NCBI RefSeq assembly: GCF_964199755.1
Contig: NC_133906.1
Coordinates: forward strand, 19,193,378 to 19,257,377
DNA length: 64,000 nucleotides
Source of the DNA: Larus michahellis
Taxonomy: Eukaryota; Chordata; Aves; Charadriiformes; Laridae
Direction of reading: 5' to 3'
Below the pieces are notes generated by a model, which saw nothing but the letters and a program-made list of their open reading frames with translations, did not search any database and was not told the DNA's origin. Both the position numbers and the translations under genes were made by a program. Of the stretch, positions 1 through 13,864 are shown piece by piece (positions within the stretch are counted from its first letter, which is position 1; each line of letters starts with the position of its first letter).

Positions 1-87
1 GACTATTTGTACTGCTTGAAAAAAAGTCTTTAGTCTGCTTCAGACTTCCTTAGATATCTCAGACCACTCACAGTCTACTGTGGACAC

Positions 88-180
88 TAGTTTCTCGTGT
101 GTAAAATGAAGGTAATATTTTCCTGTCTCTTAGGGATGTTAGGGCAATAAATTCTACTAATGCTTATGAGATACACCAAG
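88..180 (+). mobile_element. MIR-like SINE relic
   Basis: The stretch resembles the 3' half of MIR-type amniote SINEs: a TTTCTC...TGTAAAATGAAGGTAATATT block (MIR: TTTCCCCATCTGTAAAATGG then ATAATA), followed by CTCTTAGGGATGTTAGGGCA, where MIR has the CTCACAGGGTTGTTGTGAGG motif, then AATGCTTATGAGATA. The match order and spacing are good for an old SINE. The 5' tRNA-like part is not recognisable. Confidence 0.6.
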
Positions 181-3100
181 ACTGTAAATATAAAACTAAA
201 AAGCCTGTTCATAGCCTGACAGAAGTGCAGAATACCATAAGACAATGGTTTACTTTCTTGCTACATTGCCAGACCAAATAAGGTTTATTTTTTGTTTAAA
301 AAACCCACACATATATTGAGCATACGAGGCATGTATTATTTGTCCCACTGACATTTAAAAAAAACAACCACCAAACAAAACCAAAAGCAGCAGCAACTCC
401 TTGGGATGCAGATTGCTTTTGGAGTAGATGGTGTTAGCTTTGTTCAAACTCTTTATGAGTATGCTTCAAAAGGAAGTTTAAAAAAAAAATCCTTTTCTTT
501 TAGCTTAAACTTGTTAATTCAACACAAATATGTGAATTGCTTCAATTGGTCCAAATATGCCTTTTTACTGTTAAAGTAATTTTCCTGATTGTTTTGTCAT
601 AATTGTAATATTGATCTTCCATTTTGAAGAGGTGACTTGGGGAGTTAGGGCTGTTTTCCTTTAAAACCAAAACCTTTTTTTTATTTGGAATGCTATATTT
701 TCATGGAGGCTCTAATGTTTCTTTTCAATAAAAAGTCAGCTTAAAGAGCAGTGGGGAGTTTGCAGAAATAAAGATCGCATTCTGCTGCATAGAGCACGAG
801 TGCTGCTGAATGGGAGCGGGCGACATCCTGATGCTCTGTCACATTTCAGCAGAAGGGTTCAAGCAGAGGACTCAGTGGTAAGTGCATAAGGAAAAAAAAC
901 AACCCACGCAGGTGGATGAATAGGTGCACAGGAACAAAAAGTGCCATGTGTTGCTCTTCAGAGGCATCATTTTATCACTCTAGATGTAGGACTTACTGTA
1001 TTTTCACTTAAGATGAGACACTGAAGCCTGCATAGGTTCACATGCAGATTTCTAGATATTTATGCCCTGAAGAGAGCAAGCTGGATCAAGTGTTTTTATT
1101 ATGTACCATCTCTCCCTTTTAGTATTTGTTTTTCTTGACTAACAAACAGTGTTTGTGCCACTCTGAGCCACAGATCCCATCCAGCGTGCAGGCACGTGGA
1201 GGGAAGCATGTGGTGAAGTGTATGAAGGGTGCATGCAGGTTTTTGGAAACATCATGAAAGGAACTGCCAGGCTTTGAGTATTTTTGAAATTCAGGCCCAC
1301 TTGTGGGTGCTAAGTACTCAAATGTCTGGCCAAGAATTCCTTTGAAAATCTGGCCCAGATTTTGCCGTCTAGGAGTAGAGAGCAAGTGCTACATCTGTGG
1401 TTCCCAGCTGGGGAGGCAGACCACACCAGAGAGGTGAATCAAAGAGTCCATGAAAATAGGATGTGATGGACTTGAGTCCTGCAGGCACAGGCAGCCAGCC
1501 TGCCTCTGAGCCTCCCAAAGCCCAGGGGCTGAGGATTTTGGAGCAGAGACTGATGGCTGGATGGGGTTAACCATGCATGTCCACACCTGGCCATGTAGAC
1601 ATATGCTTACAGTGGAGACAGGGTTTTCCTTGGATGCTTTTTCTCTCCTTGAACAAGGAGAGCCTGTGTAGCATGGTACCGATGATGGGAACGAAAGTGC
1701 TGGCTGACAAAAAGAAAAGAGTGGTCTTTACATGAGGCTATGGAAGGGATAGTTGTGGGATATGGGGAGTTGTTCTTGTTCCCTGTAGTGGAAGTACTGT
1801 CAGGAGCTGCTAACCCAACCAGAGCGCTGCCATGGAAGAACCTGTCCTCTACAAACTGGCTGTGATAGCACTGGCTATGTAAGCAATATCACTAAATCAT
1901 TGAAGGGATGGGTTTATGCACTTTTGGCATGGAAGTTTCAGACTTTGATATAACTCTTTAATGAGTGTGAAGGGGAGTTTTTTTCTTTTTCAATGAATCT
2001 GTCAGAAAACCACCACGCTGGGTTTTACTGCCTGATACTATATCAGAATGCTGTAATGACAAATTAGAGAGATTGTTCAGGGATGGTGGGTGATGCAGGA
2101 CAACTTCCACAGTATTTTCATTGCCCTTATGTTATATACAGAATAGCACTGTATTAACAGTAATGCACTGAGGCACATTAGATATGTGTCCTTTTAGCCC
2201 AGGAAGGAACAGAATAGAACCAAAAGTGACAGAGGAGCTTGTTTCCCATCAAGACCAACCAACCATTACCACATTATTGTGGTATTTGATTTTCCTCATT
2301 TAAATGTGTGATGGCAGCAGTTTATACCAGAAATCAAAGGTGATTATTTTTCCATAGAATTGTCAAGCAGGGCATAAAGCCTCCTACTACTGTCCTGACA
2401 AATGTGCCTATTACTACCAAAATCACCAGTAAAATTATGAAGTATATTTTCTTCTGTAAACAAGAGGAGCTGAACACAAAGGAAAATGCCTTTGGTTGTT
2501 GTAATCTTCAGGTGGTGTCAGGGATTAAATTTACCATTTGAGGTAGTTGCTAATTTGTGTCTGTGCATGCACAGTGCGGCTCTACACATGTGGTGACCAC
2601 ATACTCCTGACCATACTGATTTATTGGTGGCTCCTAGTGAAGAAAACAAAACCTGATGGAAATGTCTTGGGTTTTGACAGCAAAATCTAGGACAAAGTCT
2701 GCGTCCATTACATGTGATACTATGAGAAAACCCACGCTAGGACAGCTCCTAGGTACTTCACTTTATTTAATTGCTCTGCTAATTTTCAGGCCATGAGGAA
2801 AGGCTGGGATGGAAGTGAGCCTAGAGGTTGGACCAGAACAGGACTCAGGGAACCCACAGACCTTCAACCAGTTCAGGCTGATCGTACAGCTAGCAGCAAT
2901 GTGGGATTTGGATTCTTTCTGCAGGGCTTATTATTAGAAAAGTTTTGAAGTGCGTGTTGATACAGGGTCCACCAAAGGTGAAACAAAGGCTTATCCAGTC
3001 CACTACAAGAACACAGTCTGAGCTCCTGTCTGAGATAGGGAAGAAACTTACCTTGTAAATCCAGAGTCTTTGCAGCACAGTTCAAACCGAAGGGGGAGAA

Positions 3101-5309
3101 CAGGAAAACAGCAGTTGCTCATCCAACTTGGCGACACAGCTGCAGTGTGCTTAGACTAGATGAGGTGAATGGATTTCAATTCTGCAATGCAGCCATGCAT
3201 TCCCTCTGCAGAAACCTCCCTGCCTGATTACACAGGCAAAGTGAATTTTACTCCAAATCTCAGAGGAAGGATAGAAGCTCATGAAAAAAAATATTTGAAA
3301 GAAACAGAAGTGCAGACTTCTGGGGACTGCGTGCTTTGCGCCTGGATGATCATACAGATATGTCCACTCAGCAAACTTGTACAAGAGCAGCACTTTTCAC
3401 CACTTAAAATTTGCCTTAAGAAGGGACATGATTCCATAGACTTGAACTTGTTGCTATCTATTTGGTTTAATTAAACCAAACCACCAGAGATTGGGAGTTA
3501 TGCCCATAAACTTATAGGCAACAGTGACAAACACTTTCAGAAGGTGATTCTGATATTCACAGGAGTTAATTACCTTCTGGAGATGTTTTTTGCTATGGAG
3601 GACTTCAAACTCTGGCTTTTTTTGTACAAAGGCAGGAGGATTGATGCCAAGCCTGCTAAATTGAACAAGGGGTAGCAGAACTACATCCTACCTAGGATGC
3701 TGCGAGTGCACTCGCCAGTTGTCCCTCAGTGAAAGGAGAGAATGCCCTGTTGGGGATGAGTAATCCCTTGAGGTCCTGCATAACCCCTGGAGACACTTTT
3801 CTGGTTCAGTGGCCCCTAGAGGGAGTCTAGGGTAAGGAGGTGTCCTAAAGAAGGCAGGATACACTCCTTTTGGCCTGGGAGACACCCTGTCTTTGCAGCA
3901 TGCAAGGTCTCGGGGAGCATTTGCTGCCTAGAAATGGAGGTTTGAAAAGACAGGAAAGAAGTGGAAATAAATTACAGGCCTGTGCCAAATTGTCCTTATC
4001 AAAACTAAAGGCTGCCAGTCTCTGTCCCCCTATCAGCACTCTGCAGTTAACATTGGTGCTTTTTTAACAATTTGCTGGCAGCTGTGAGGTACTAAAAACT
4101 TCATAGAATAAAGCCAATTTCTAGTCTTATTTTTTCATTGCACATAGAACAACGCAGCTATGCAAAAGGTTTTGGCTGTGTGTTCATGTCAGATGCACTC
4201 ACCTCTTCAATTAGGCCAGGGGATTTTTATCTCGAGCAGTCAGATAGCAAGTCCATTAAAACACAGGGTGGACAGGGATGCATAATTTGCTTAGTGCTGC
4301 AGTGAATGGTGCTGCTGTGAAGGCTCTGGGTTTGGTGATGAACGTTTCATGCCCTGATCTCTGGAGAATGGCATACTGACCACATAGCAAGTGGTCGAAA
4401 AGAAAATTGGCCAGGTTTTCCTGGTTGTTTGCCCTTAGCTATACATTGCAAAGCAATGACAAGTGCAGCTGCGAGTTATAGGACTGCTCTCTGATTAAAA
4501 AATGGCTTCCCTGACAAGGCTATTCCTTCTACCAGAAAAGCATGCTGTACAGTTGAATTCTGCTCTGCAGCCCCAGAATCATAATGCAAGTTTTCATAAA
4601 GAAGTGCTCCTGCTTCTACAGACTGCTGACAATTCAAAGAGGTCATAGTTAAGGTTGTGTGTCAGGTTACTCCCAAAGGCTAGCAAAGATGGAGATCCTC
4701 TAGTGAGCTTGGAAGCTCCAAGGGTACTCTTGGTGTAGATGCAGAGAGAGATGGCTGAAAGTGTGTCTAGTTTCTTCATACAGGAACACTGATGTGAATG
4801 TTAAAGGAGGAGTTGCTTGCCAAGAAGGATGCGAACAAAAACAGTGTAGGCCCCACAATCTAAATGAGGTATTTTCTTCCAGCAAAACTGTGCAAAAACT
4901 CTACATAGCTCAATGCAATTGCAGAGGAAAACCCAAGCTGGCTCTGAACATCTAGAAGTGGTATTGCAATGTTAGCTGGGACACTGCTGAGACTCTGATA
5001 GTCTATTTTTCATTAGAGGCAATGAGTCTATACAAAGCACCTTGCTAACCCAGAGAAGCTGCTTTGAGAGTCTAGGAACAAACATGTTCACACCTAGCTG
5101 AGGTCCTTCTTTATGTTGCTTTATTGTGCTGTGTAAGTAGAACTCAAGTTCTAGCTTTTCCCCCATCTCTGTGTGTTTTTTGTATGTTCATTGAGCGTGT
5201 TTGCCTTCTCCCAGTCAAACTGCATGAATAGTGATCAGCACTCAAAACATCCTGAGAGGCGCCTCTGTGAGAGGAATTGTGGTGGAACTGAATGGTCTAT
5301 GGGGAGAAT

Positions 5310-5420
5310 GGGTCATCACCTCCATTTTACCAGGGGGGAAACTGGGAGTTCAAGAAGTAGTCTCTTATTAAGGTCAGGCTGAGACCTGGTGTCCTCCTTT
5401 GTTGGGCTGTCCTACCTTCT
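5310..5420 (-). mobile_element. Possible MIR-like SINE relic
   Basis: CCATTTTACCAGGGGGGAAA then CTGGGAG resembles the reversed MIR core (CATTTTACAGATGGGGAAAC then TGAGGC), and GCTGAGACCTGGTGTCCTCC resembles the following GAACCCAGGTCTCC block. Divergence is high, so this is a tentative call. Confidence 0.35.
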
Positions 5421-8400
5421 GCTAAGCAGCTGGTGACAAGGCACACTGTGGGGGACCCAGCAGACGGTGTTGAGGAATGGTGCATAGTGAGGCATGCAAG
5501 GATGTGTAGGAAGTAGGTGCAATGGAGAATGCTGCCCAGATACTGCTGTGATACACTTAAGTGCTAAAATCAAACACATAGCAAAAAGACTCTGACTTCT
5601 CCCCAGTCATCTTGTATACAAGATCTTTTGCTCTTCAAGAGTGCTTCAGTTCTCTTCTCCAATCCATTCTTCTACAGCTTATATTGGGATTATTTAATTG
5701 GTTTTAATTAGCCTTAATGGGGAGCACATCTGCCACTTGCCTGAGAAGACATAATCAAAGAAGGGTCCACAGTGTGGAATATCAAAGTTGCACTTGTCCT
5801 CACTAAACCAAGAAAGATATGAACAACCAAACCTCAGGAGAGAATTCATCATCTACCAAGCACTTGAGCACAGCTGTATCAGGTCTCCCTTGTCACTGCC
5901 TGGGTGATTAGTGACAAGTCATTTGTTTGCTGCAAAAGGCATGTAAGTTGAGGGAACCAAGCTAGTAATTAGAGCAACATAACTCAGATGAGACTGTTCT
6001 GCCTGAGCATCCAAACCAAACACTTGGCTCTGCTTCTTTGGATGGCATTTCTCCTATGCCTACCCCAGAACAGCAACCAAGCTGATTTCAGGCCAAAGTA
6101 GAAGAGTAAAAGGGCTAGCAAAGGGACATCCTTCTGCTTCACACTGCTAGGCAGTGGTGTATGTCTACATCCAGACAGCTAAGCTTGCAGGTATTTTGTG
6201 AAATGAAAATGTACAGCTATTTCAACTATATAATTTTAGCATCTAGTGTGTACCAAGATTTAAGAACTCCCCATGAAGATATTCCTAACCCAAGAATATA
6301 TAGTGTACATACAGAGTTTTGAAATGACTGTAAGCCCTGCAGCATGCTCTGAGAAATATCAGCTCTGGGCTTGCTTGAGCCAGTGGAGAAATGAACTGTA
6401 AAGCTCAAGAGGACTAGGACTAGTGCAAAACTTCTAGCATCAGCCTCCTCTGCTTCAAACCAGATGCCTTCTATTCTGATTTTCTCAGACAGTAGCAAAA
6501 TGCCCTGCTATCACAGTAAACTTTAACAGAGCCTACGCTCCATCTATGCAGGCAGATTTTTATCAGTAATAGTCAACATCTGAACTTTTTCCAGAAGTCA
6601 TATGGCCACACAACTGATATCTCTAAGGAGCATCTAATGCTTTTCACTGGCTTTAAGCATTAATTGCATCTTACTTGCTAATGTATCTGGCATCTCTCTG
6701 CATTAGACAAATATTTGGAAAAGATGTTTTAGCTTATGTGGTGTAATCCAGAAAAAAGACATAATGTTCTGTCTATTGCTGCTTTTAAGAAAGTCTCATG
6801 CTCATGGATCAGAGAATGTTTAAATTTAGGTAAAAATGAAAATATCAGCTGTATTTAAAGACATCGATGAGCAAGTCAGAAAGTACCAGGCAGTACATGT
6901 TCCTTAAACAATCAGCTGCCGCTGATCCTCTCAAAACTCTTAATAAACATGGTGGATGTAGCTCTTTAATGTATAATTGTCATTTAATGTCACTGAAAGG
7001 TTCACCAGGGGACCTGAATGACAATGTGAGACCCAGCATGGACTCACAGAAGTTCTTTCGTAGCCACCCGAAGTGTTGCCATAGCAAGGTCTGCACCAAT
7101 CTCTGCTAATTCATACAAGCTGTGTGTTGCTGGCTGTGCTGGGGCAGGGTGGGCTGAAATAGGTTTATTTGTGCATAATTTTAAGAAGCAATTCGTGGAG
7201 CAGAAAAACATACTGCCAGACAAGGATATAGATGGAAGTCTAAACAAAGCAACCAAAAAGTCTCAGAGAAAGCAGTATTGCAAGCTGGGAATATCTGCAC
7301 CTTTGGCCAGGAGAAAAAGGAAAGAAAAATTGGGATTCAGGGAATCATTAATGACTAGGGATAGGGAATACAGATTATTGGCAAAATGGGGAGCAATTAA
7401 ATGGAGGTTGGGCTAAGATGTTAGTTAGCAAAGTTAGCCCTAATTGTAGGTTTGTCCGAATTTAGTTTTGTAACTGATGGCCCAGAGGTGGACTAGACTT
7501 TAAATCCACAGGACTTGTGTTATTCCTTTGAGAAATTGCTGATGGGATGTTCCATCAAAACGGTGCCAGCAAGGAGGATGAATATTTGAGTTAGAGTACT
7601 GGACTGGCTGAACTAGCAAACTTAAAATACTACTTTGTAGCAGTATGGTGAATGCAAGGCAAAGGGGCCACCTTAGCTAGAGACTGGACATTTGCAGAAA
7701 TATAACAGATTATTTAGGTCCATTTTAGTATACCTAAATGGGCTTTGCTATAGGCAGATATCTCTCTACTTCTCTTCCTTCCATCTGGTGTGTAAAAGAA
7801 AAATAAATGAAATCAGAAAAATGTCTAAAAATCTCTCGATAACAGTATATCTAAATGAGATTCTCGGAAACGTGCCTTGACCTTCAGCCATTCTCAGTAA
7901 TTGAAAATATTGGTTTCCAACATTTCTTATTTGCACTGAGGGAATGAAAATATCTTCTCAGGCTAAAAGTTCTCCCTCTTCACTGAACTTTTTAGCTTGC
8001 TCATCAGTACAGACCCGTTCTCAGCCAAAGTAATGCATTTTGCCACCTAAGAAATGACAAGCAGTTGAAGAAGTACCCATCATTTGCTGACTGCATGCCA
8101 GCTTTTTTCAGAGGCAAGGGCAGCACAGTAGAAATGGAAGAAGAATCCATTGGTTTTTTGCCTTGTACATCTTTAAGGACAGGAGTCGGCACTGCTGTAA
8201 TTATCACCACCTTCTCCACTGGCTACAACATCCTGCATCAAAGCCTGCTGAACTGTCTGTGATGCTTCTTCACTTTATATTTACTGCTGTTCTGCTCCGG
8301 GGCTTGGCTGCACCGGAGTAAAAGAGTAACCTCTAGAGTTGCTTAAAGCCCTGCACGTTCCCTGCCTCAATCTAATCATAAAGAACTTTCTGAACTCTGA

Positions 8401-8427
8401 ATGACTGTTGATGACTGACTGATATAT

Positions 8428-8460
8428 AGCTTTTCACTCATTTTAGCTATGTGAAAAGCT
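8428..8460. repeat. Perfect 10-bp inverted repeat
   Basis: Arms AGCTTTTCAC (8428-8437) and GTGAAAAGCT (8451-8460) with a 13-base spacer. No associated transposon ends were found. Confidence 0.7.
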
Positions 8461-11400
8461 GATGCGAAGAGCTGGGGACATTTTTTGTGCCCCGAATGAT
8501 ATATCGGATCAGATCCACGGGCAATGATGTAGCTTTGTAAACTGAGAACAAAACATCAAATGTATGCCATTGCTCTGCGGCTCTGATGCAAAGTAACTGA
8601 GTAAAATAATCACTTTATCATCAGAGAAGAAACGCCATCATTCTGAGTGTGTTTGAGCTGGCCATGAGAGAGTCAGTGAGGTTAGCCAGCATACGTCTAG
8701 GTAGCTAATTGGTACTAACTTCTTCCAAGTAGCAAACAATCTAGAAACTAACTGCAATGATTACTTTTCAGTTTATTTTTTTTAAATGTATTAGCTGGAT
8801 TATTTGTTACAACATACATCTTGGGGTGGCATTTTGACCTCAGAAATTTCAAGTCTCTTTACAGGCTGGAAAGACCCAGGTTTTACACAAAGATTCGTTA
8901 AACACTGCCAGCTCCTCTGGCATTTTGCTGCTAGCTGGAAGAGTCCATTTTGAGCCTAGTGGGCCCCTATCAAACATGATTCATTTGGCTAGTGACAAAT
9001 AGGATCTGAACTCAACAAAATTTAACCAAAATGGGATAATGTCTGCAATTTCAGTTCAGGCTCTTGCATGGATTTAGGGTGAGCTTTTTGCTTTCATAAG
9101 CTCTCCAGTGTCACTTTTCTCCCTTTTTTTTTCTTTTTTGAAATTCCATCTGGGCCTGCAATATTGCTGCACTTTGCTTCACCTCCTTTCACATAAGGTT
9201 TTTTTGTCTATAAGAGCCCACTGTGAGTGACTGTAGCTGAGATATTTTGTAAAGTAATTGTTGAAAAAGAATAGGTATTTAATTACCTGTCCCTTCCCAC
9301 CTCATTTCTTCTGTAAATTATGAAAGTAATTAATCCCCAAATCACAATAATTTTGAAATTAGGTTTTCTTTTTAAATTCAAATCTAGGGGAAAAAAAAGG
9401 AAAGCCTTTTTCAGGCAGTGATTTGTTTGCCGCTTTCTCTTCTGTGACTTCTTTCACTCCCATCTTTCTTCCCATTTGTTCTTCCCTCGTTCCAATGATG
9501 AGAAGGAAATTACATCTGCCTGGATCACACTTGAGGTTTTGCATAGCTGCATTTCAGTGAACCCATAATGCTTGCTTTTGAAAATGCCCAGTTATTCATC
9601 CTTCAAGATTAAGAGAAAGGTGGGAGATACCCTAAACCATAGAATTGGTTACTAGGAGAAAGAAGATGGACCAGGCATCATGTGGGCCAATAACAGAACC
9701 GTGCTGAGGTTTGTGTTGCCCAGAGTTGGTCCCATGTGCTCCCCTTCTTGCTTGAAAGCCTATGGCCACCTTGCCCTCCTGGCTGTTGTGTTTTGGTTTG
9801 AGCTTGGGCTCAATTTGCCACAAAGGTCAGATGCCTGGAGGGCATCTTGTTGGGCTCTTTGTTTCCTGGCAAGTCTGTTTTCTTGGGAAAGAAATAAAAG
9901 CACTCAGCTCTCTGCCAGGTTTCTATGGCTCCAATGTCCACACTGCACCGCAGCTGCCTCTCAAGAACAAACGAGCCAATAGGGATCTTGATTTCTTTGC
10001 TGGCATTGTGTTTTCCCACCCTTTTCCCACTCCATTTCTCTTGTTCTGTCCTCTAATTTTCTGCCCTTTGTCTTTGATTGTTGAGGAAATTGGACAGGCT
10101 TCTGTAGCCCATTTTAAAAATGAGATGTTAGGTTATATAGCCCTTCAATGAGAAGATCCATTATGTATTTTAAAGTAAAGTGGCAACTTGTGTCCATCAG
10201 CCTCGTGTAAAGCTACTCAGCATCATTAAATGGTTGCTATATGAAGAACTAGCTAACCGTTATTTGTACTTTCAATAATCATGTTTCTGTAATGCACACA
10301 TTATTTCATAGACAGCCTTAGCCTATTTCAGATGAAAGATAGCGTGAATGTATCTTCATCAACACTGCAGTAATAGCCTAGAGAATAAGCTAGGATTTCA
10401 GTTCAGTTCACAGCCCTTCTGATAGCCCAAATCTAGAGCTAAACATTATAGTTCCTCTCCAGAAACTTACACCATGACTGCTATGTGATCATGCAAATAG
10501 CTCTAGGCTAAGCTCAGTCAGATGATATTCAACGTTTAATCTTCCTTAGGAGCTCTGGGAAGCTTTGCTTGAGATACGGTAAGGTTTCACTTCTCAGCTT
10601 ACAAGGGAAAGTAGAGTTTTACTAAGAGATCATCAGAGAAGCGCAGTAACCACAAAGAAGGAAGGCCTGTTTGGGTTAGAGACTCAATATGACTTCATCT
10701 TGGATTTGCTGTTGCCACTGTGGATGGCACTGATTTCGTACGAACTCCCACTATGTGGTACTACCAGAGAAATAATCGCCAGTAGCACCCAGTACTAATT
10801 TGTCACTAAACTAAAGCCAAACCAATTTTGAGATGTGATTCCTCTGCATGATGCTAAATGCCGCCATCCTGATATGTACTGTGCAATAACCAGTACATAG
10901 GGAAAATCATCATAGATGTTTGTTGTCTAGATAAAGCTGCTGCACTTTTGCCATCTATTGTATGGAAGCATTGTTCTGCTAAGCTTTATGCCCCAATATG
11001 AGCAGTTGCTGCATTTGCTCATGTAACTAATTGGCCTCAGAGTCATCTCTGAAGACAAACAAGGTGCAGTGTGGCAACATCTGTGAAACCCTATGTTCAT
11101 GCTGATCTGCTGCTAAAAATCAGGTGGTGGTTGTAATTCCCACCCATTTCCCCAAAAAGTTTTACTGCTACCAGGTTGACAGAATGCAGTTTTGTGGAGG
11201 GAATAGTGTTTTACAAATGTGAGACGAATCAGAACCAGCCACTGTTGGAAGATTGAAGACCTTGGTGAGGATGTGCCCATCTGGTTGCCTTTCCCCCCTG
11301 CAGTGGGAGAAGGGCTGTTCTCAGCCAGGCTTGCAAAGGCCTCCTGAAGGGTAGACAGAAGGCCTAGGCTAGCTGTGCTACGTATCGCCATGTAAAGGCA

Positions 11401-12826
11401 AACCAAGAAAAACACCATGAAAAGCAGTAAACCCAACAACAATAAAAAAAAACCACTCCCAGAAAAGCAGGACAGTGGAAGGGGCTATTTATTAAAAGTG
11501 AAGGTGTTTGGTTTACTGATTGCAAAACCCAGAGAAATGTATCAAAGACCTTTTCAAATAAATGCCTGATAAAAAAAGCATTGACCTGTTGAAGAAAGTC
11601 TGATAAATGAATACACTTCATGTGCATGGATCCAAAACATATTACAGAGTGCCTTCTCTCTCCCCCATATTTTTCATGGTTATCTATTACAGCAATAGAT
11701 ATATGTGCAGTGAAAATCAGTATTTGACAGGCTTCTGCTGTACAGTAGACAGCTTTGCATTGTGTAAGGATTTAAAAAAAAAAAAGATTTTTAAACCCTG
11801 TGGGCATCTGACTTCATTTTAACTACTTGAAGTCTAAAGAAGCTGTACACAAGCCTTTTTCTTCTTTCCTGATCTGAAAGAATTTGTTGTTGGGGAAACG
11901 GTGAAGTTGATCAGGTTAGTTCGGTGTGAGATGTCCTTGGTAAATCCACATTGCATATTGTCCTATTTTCTAATTAAGCCAGTGACTGTTTTGTCACAGT
12001 CCTTTGAAGTTTGTTTTAGAGCCTGGAATATTACTGAGATTATATTAACAGGCCTGTTGGTTGCAAGGCATGTTTTCATCTTTTGTTTATATATAGGCAA
12101 TGTATGTTCCCATTCCCTTGGTAGGCTTCTTAAATGTCTGTGCTTCAGGGCCACTGATTTTATAAGGTATTACTCTTCTGACACAAGAAGTACCTCATCT
12201 GTTGCTCTGAGACATTACTTCTATCTTAAGTCAACTACAAGGTCTTGTCTCTGTGTTCAGCTCATCTTCTTTCTCATAATGATATGTTTTGGGGTCACAC
12301 TTGTGTTGTCTTTACCTTAAACCTCACACTTTCCATGCAATGCCCTTGATTCTTCAATTTTTGTCCTCTGTTTACTCATATCAGGGAAACTTCCACATTT
12401 GGTTTCCCTTGTGTGACAGCTTTTGGTCTCACAATGTCAGGTCTGACCTATGCCCTGCCCAACAGGACACAGCTGGCTTTTTGCTGCTGCTTTTCAGCAG
12501 AACCAGCCCTGCTTTCCCTCCTCCCTCCTTTGTAGCCAGATATTGTCATGGAAGAGGTTTGTCTTTCTCTACTCATTCAGGTCTCCTGCACCTCTGGTTG
12601 TAAAGAAAGCCAAAGTGAATTGAAGGGACTTCTTTCATAGAGTGCCTGTGTAGCAATGAGGGGACGGGGTTGTTAATGCTTTCCACCCAGGACCTCACAT
12701 GAGCACCTGCAGTCAGGAGTCTTCCACCAGAGCAGGCTTTGTTTGGCATGGGAGAAAGGATCCAGAGTTCATAATCAAACCCTACAGCAACCTATTCCCT
12801 CAGTATGGTTGTGTTTTTTGTGGGTT

Positions 12827-12907
12827 TAAAAAAAAAACCAACCAAACAAAAAAATAACCAAACAAAAAAACCAAACAAACACCAACACCCCCCCCCACCT
12901 CCCCCAA
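12827..12907. repeat. A/C-rich simple repeat (AAACC-type) ending in poly-C
   Basis: An A-run followed by irregular ACCAAAC/AACAAAA units and then a C-rich run with CCCCCCCCCACCTCCCCC. Low-complexity sequence, probably grown by slippage. Confidence 0.85.
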
Positions 12908-13849
12908 ATTCTACAACATCTAGGGCAAAGGATTCATGCTTGTACTAGCAGCTTTTCCATGGTTTAAATGACAGTACTCTGAAATCAACAGTGCTGTACT
13001 CATATTGACTTTAAACTTCAGGTATACCATCTTAAAAGTAATAAGTGATTATTGAAAAATAGTTGTGACATAACTGTGTAACAATTTTTCATAAATTACA
13101 ATGCTGTTACACCTTATTTAATATGCTTTTAAAATCAATTATTATTTAACCAACAATAGTTACCTTATGAAATCCAAAAAAGATTTCATGAACCACCATT
13201 TCAAAATGCAGTGTTGCTGTCGCTGTAGAAATTCAAGCCTAAGTACTTTCCAGTAGTAAGCCATACAGAACTGTGTCATTACAAATAAACAAAAGCAAGC
13301 TGATACTTAAAAAAAAAAAAAATTCCTTTCTGACAAACAAGCGGTAACCTGATTTACAGATAATGTCTCTGGGGTTTCATTGGCTTCTATCACCTGGGTT
13401 ATAGAGAAAAGTCATTTTCTCCTTGAAGAGTCCCAGTATAACCCATAAGGCTCAACCAAGGCAACTGTTACTCATTGGTGCCCTTATGTGCCATCAGTCT
13501 ACAAGGCATACTTGGTTGCCAGACAGAGACCAGGAGCTGCGGTTCCCAGTGGAGGGGTGGATGGCGGTGAATGCCATGGGCACACGGTGGTGCCTGATGC
13601 TGAGCGTACAAGAAATGGTGGAAACTGTCCAAACTCCTTAGGGCTAAAGCATGAAAGACAAGAGCGCTTTCCTCCTGCAAAGGCTTGTCAGTACCACACA
13701 AGTTCTTGCAAGATTTCCAGTTTCAGCAAAGTGCGTTCTAATCCTCTACAACTTCTTGAATGAAAGTCGGACAATTTGAAGATCCCCATGAGATTTCAAA
13801 GCAAACATCTGGTTTGAAAGCTTTTCTCTTCCTTTCTTTGTCATCTTTC

Positions 13850-13864
13850 TTTTTTTTTTTTTTT
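13850..13864. repeat. Poly-T tract
   Basis: An uninterrupted run of about 15 T in intergenic DNA, preceded by a CTTT-rich pyrimidine stretch from about 13822. Confidence 0.85.
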
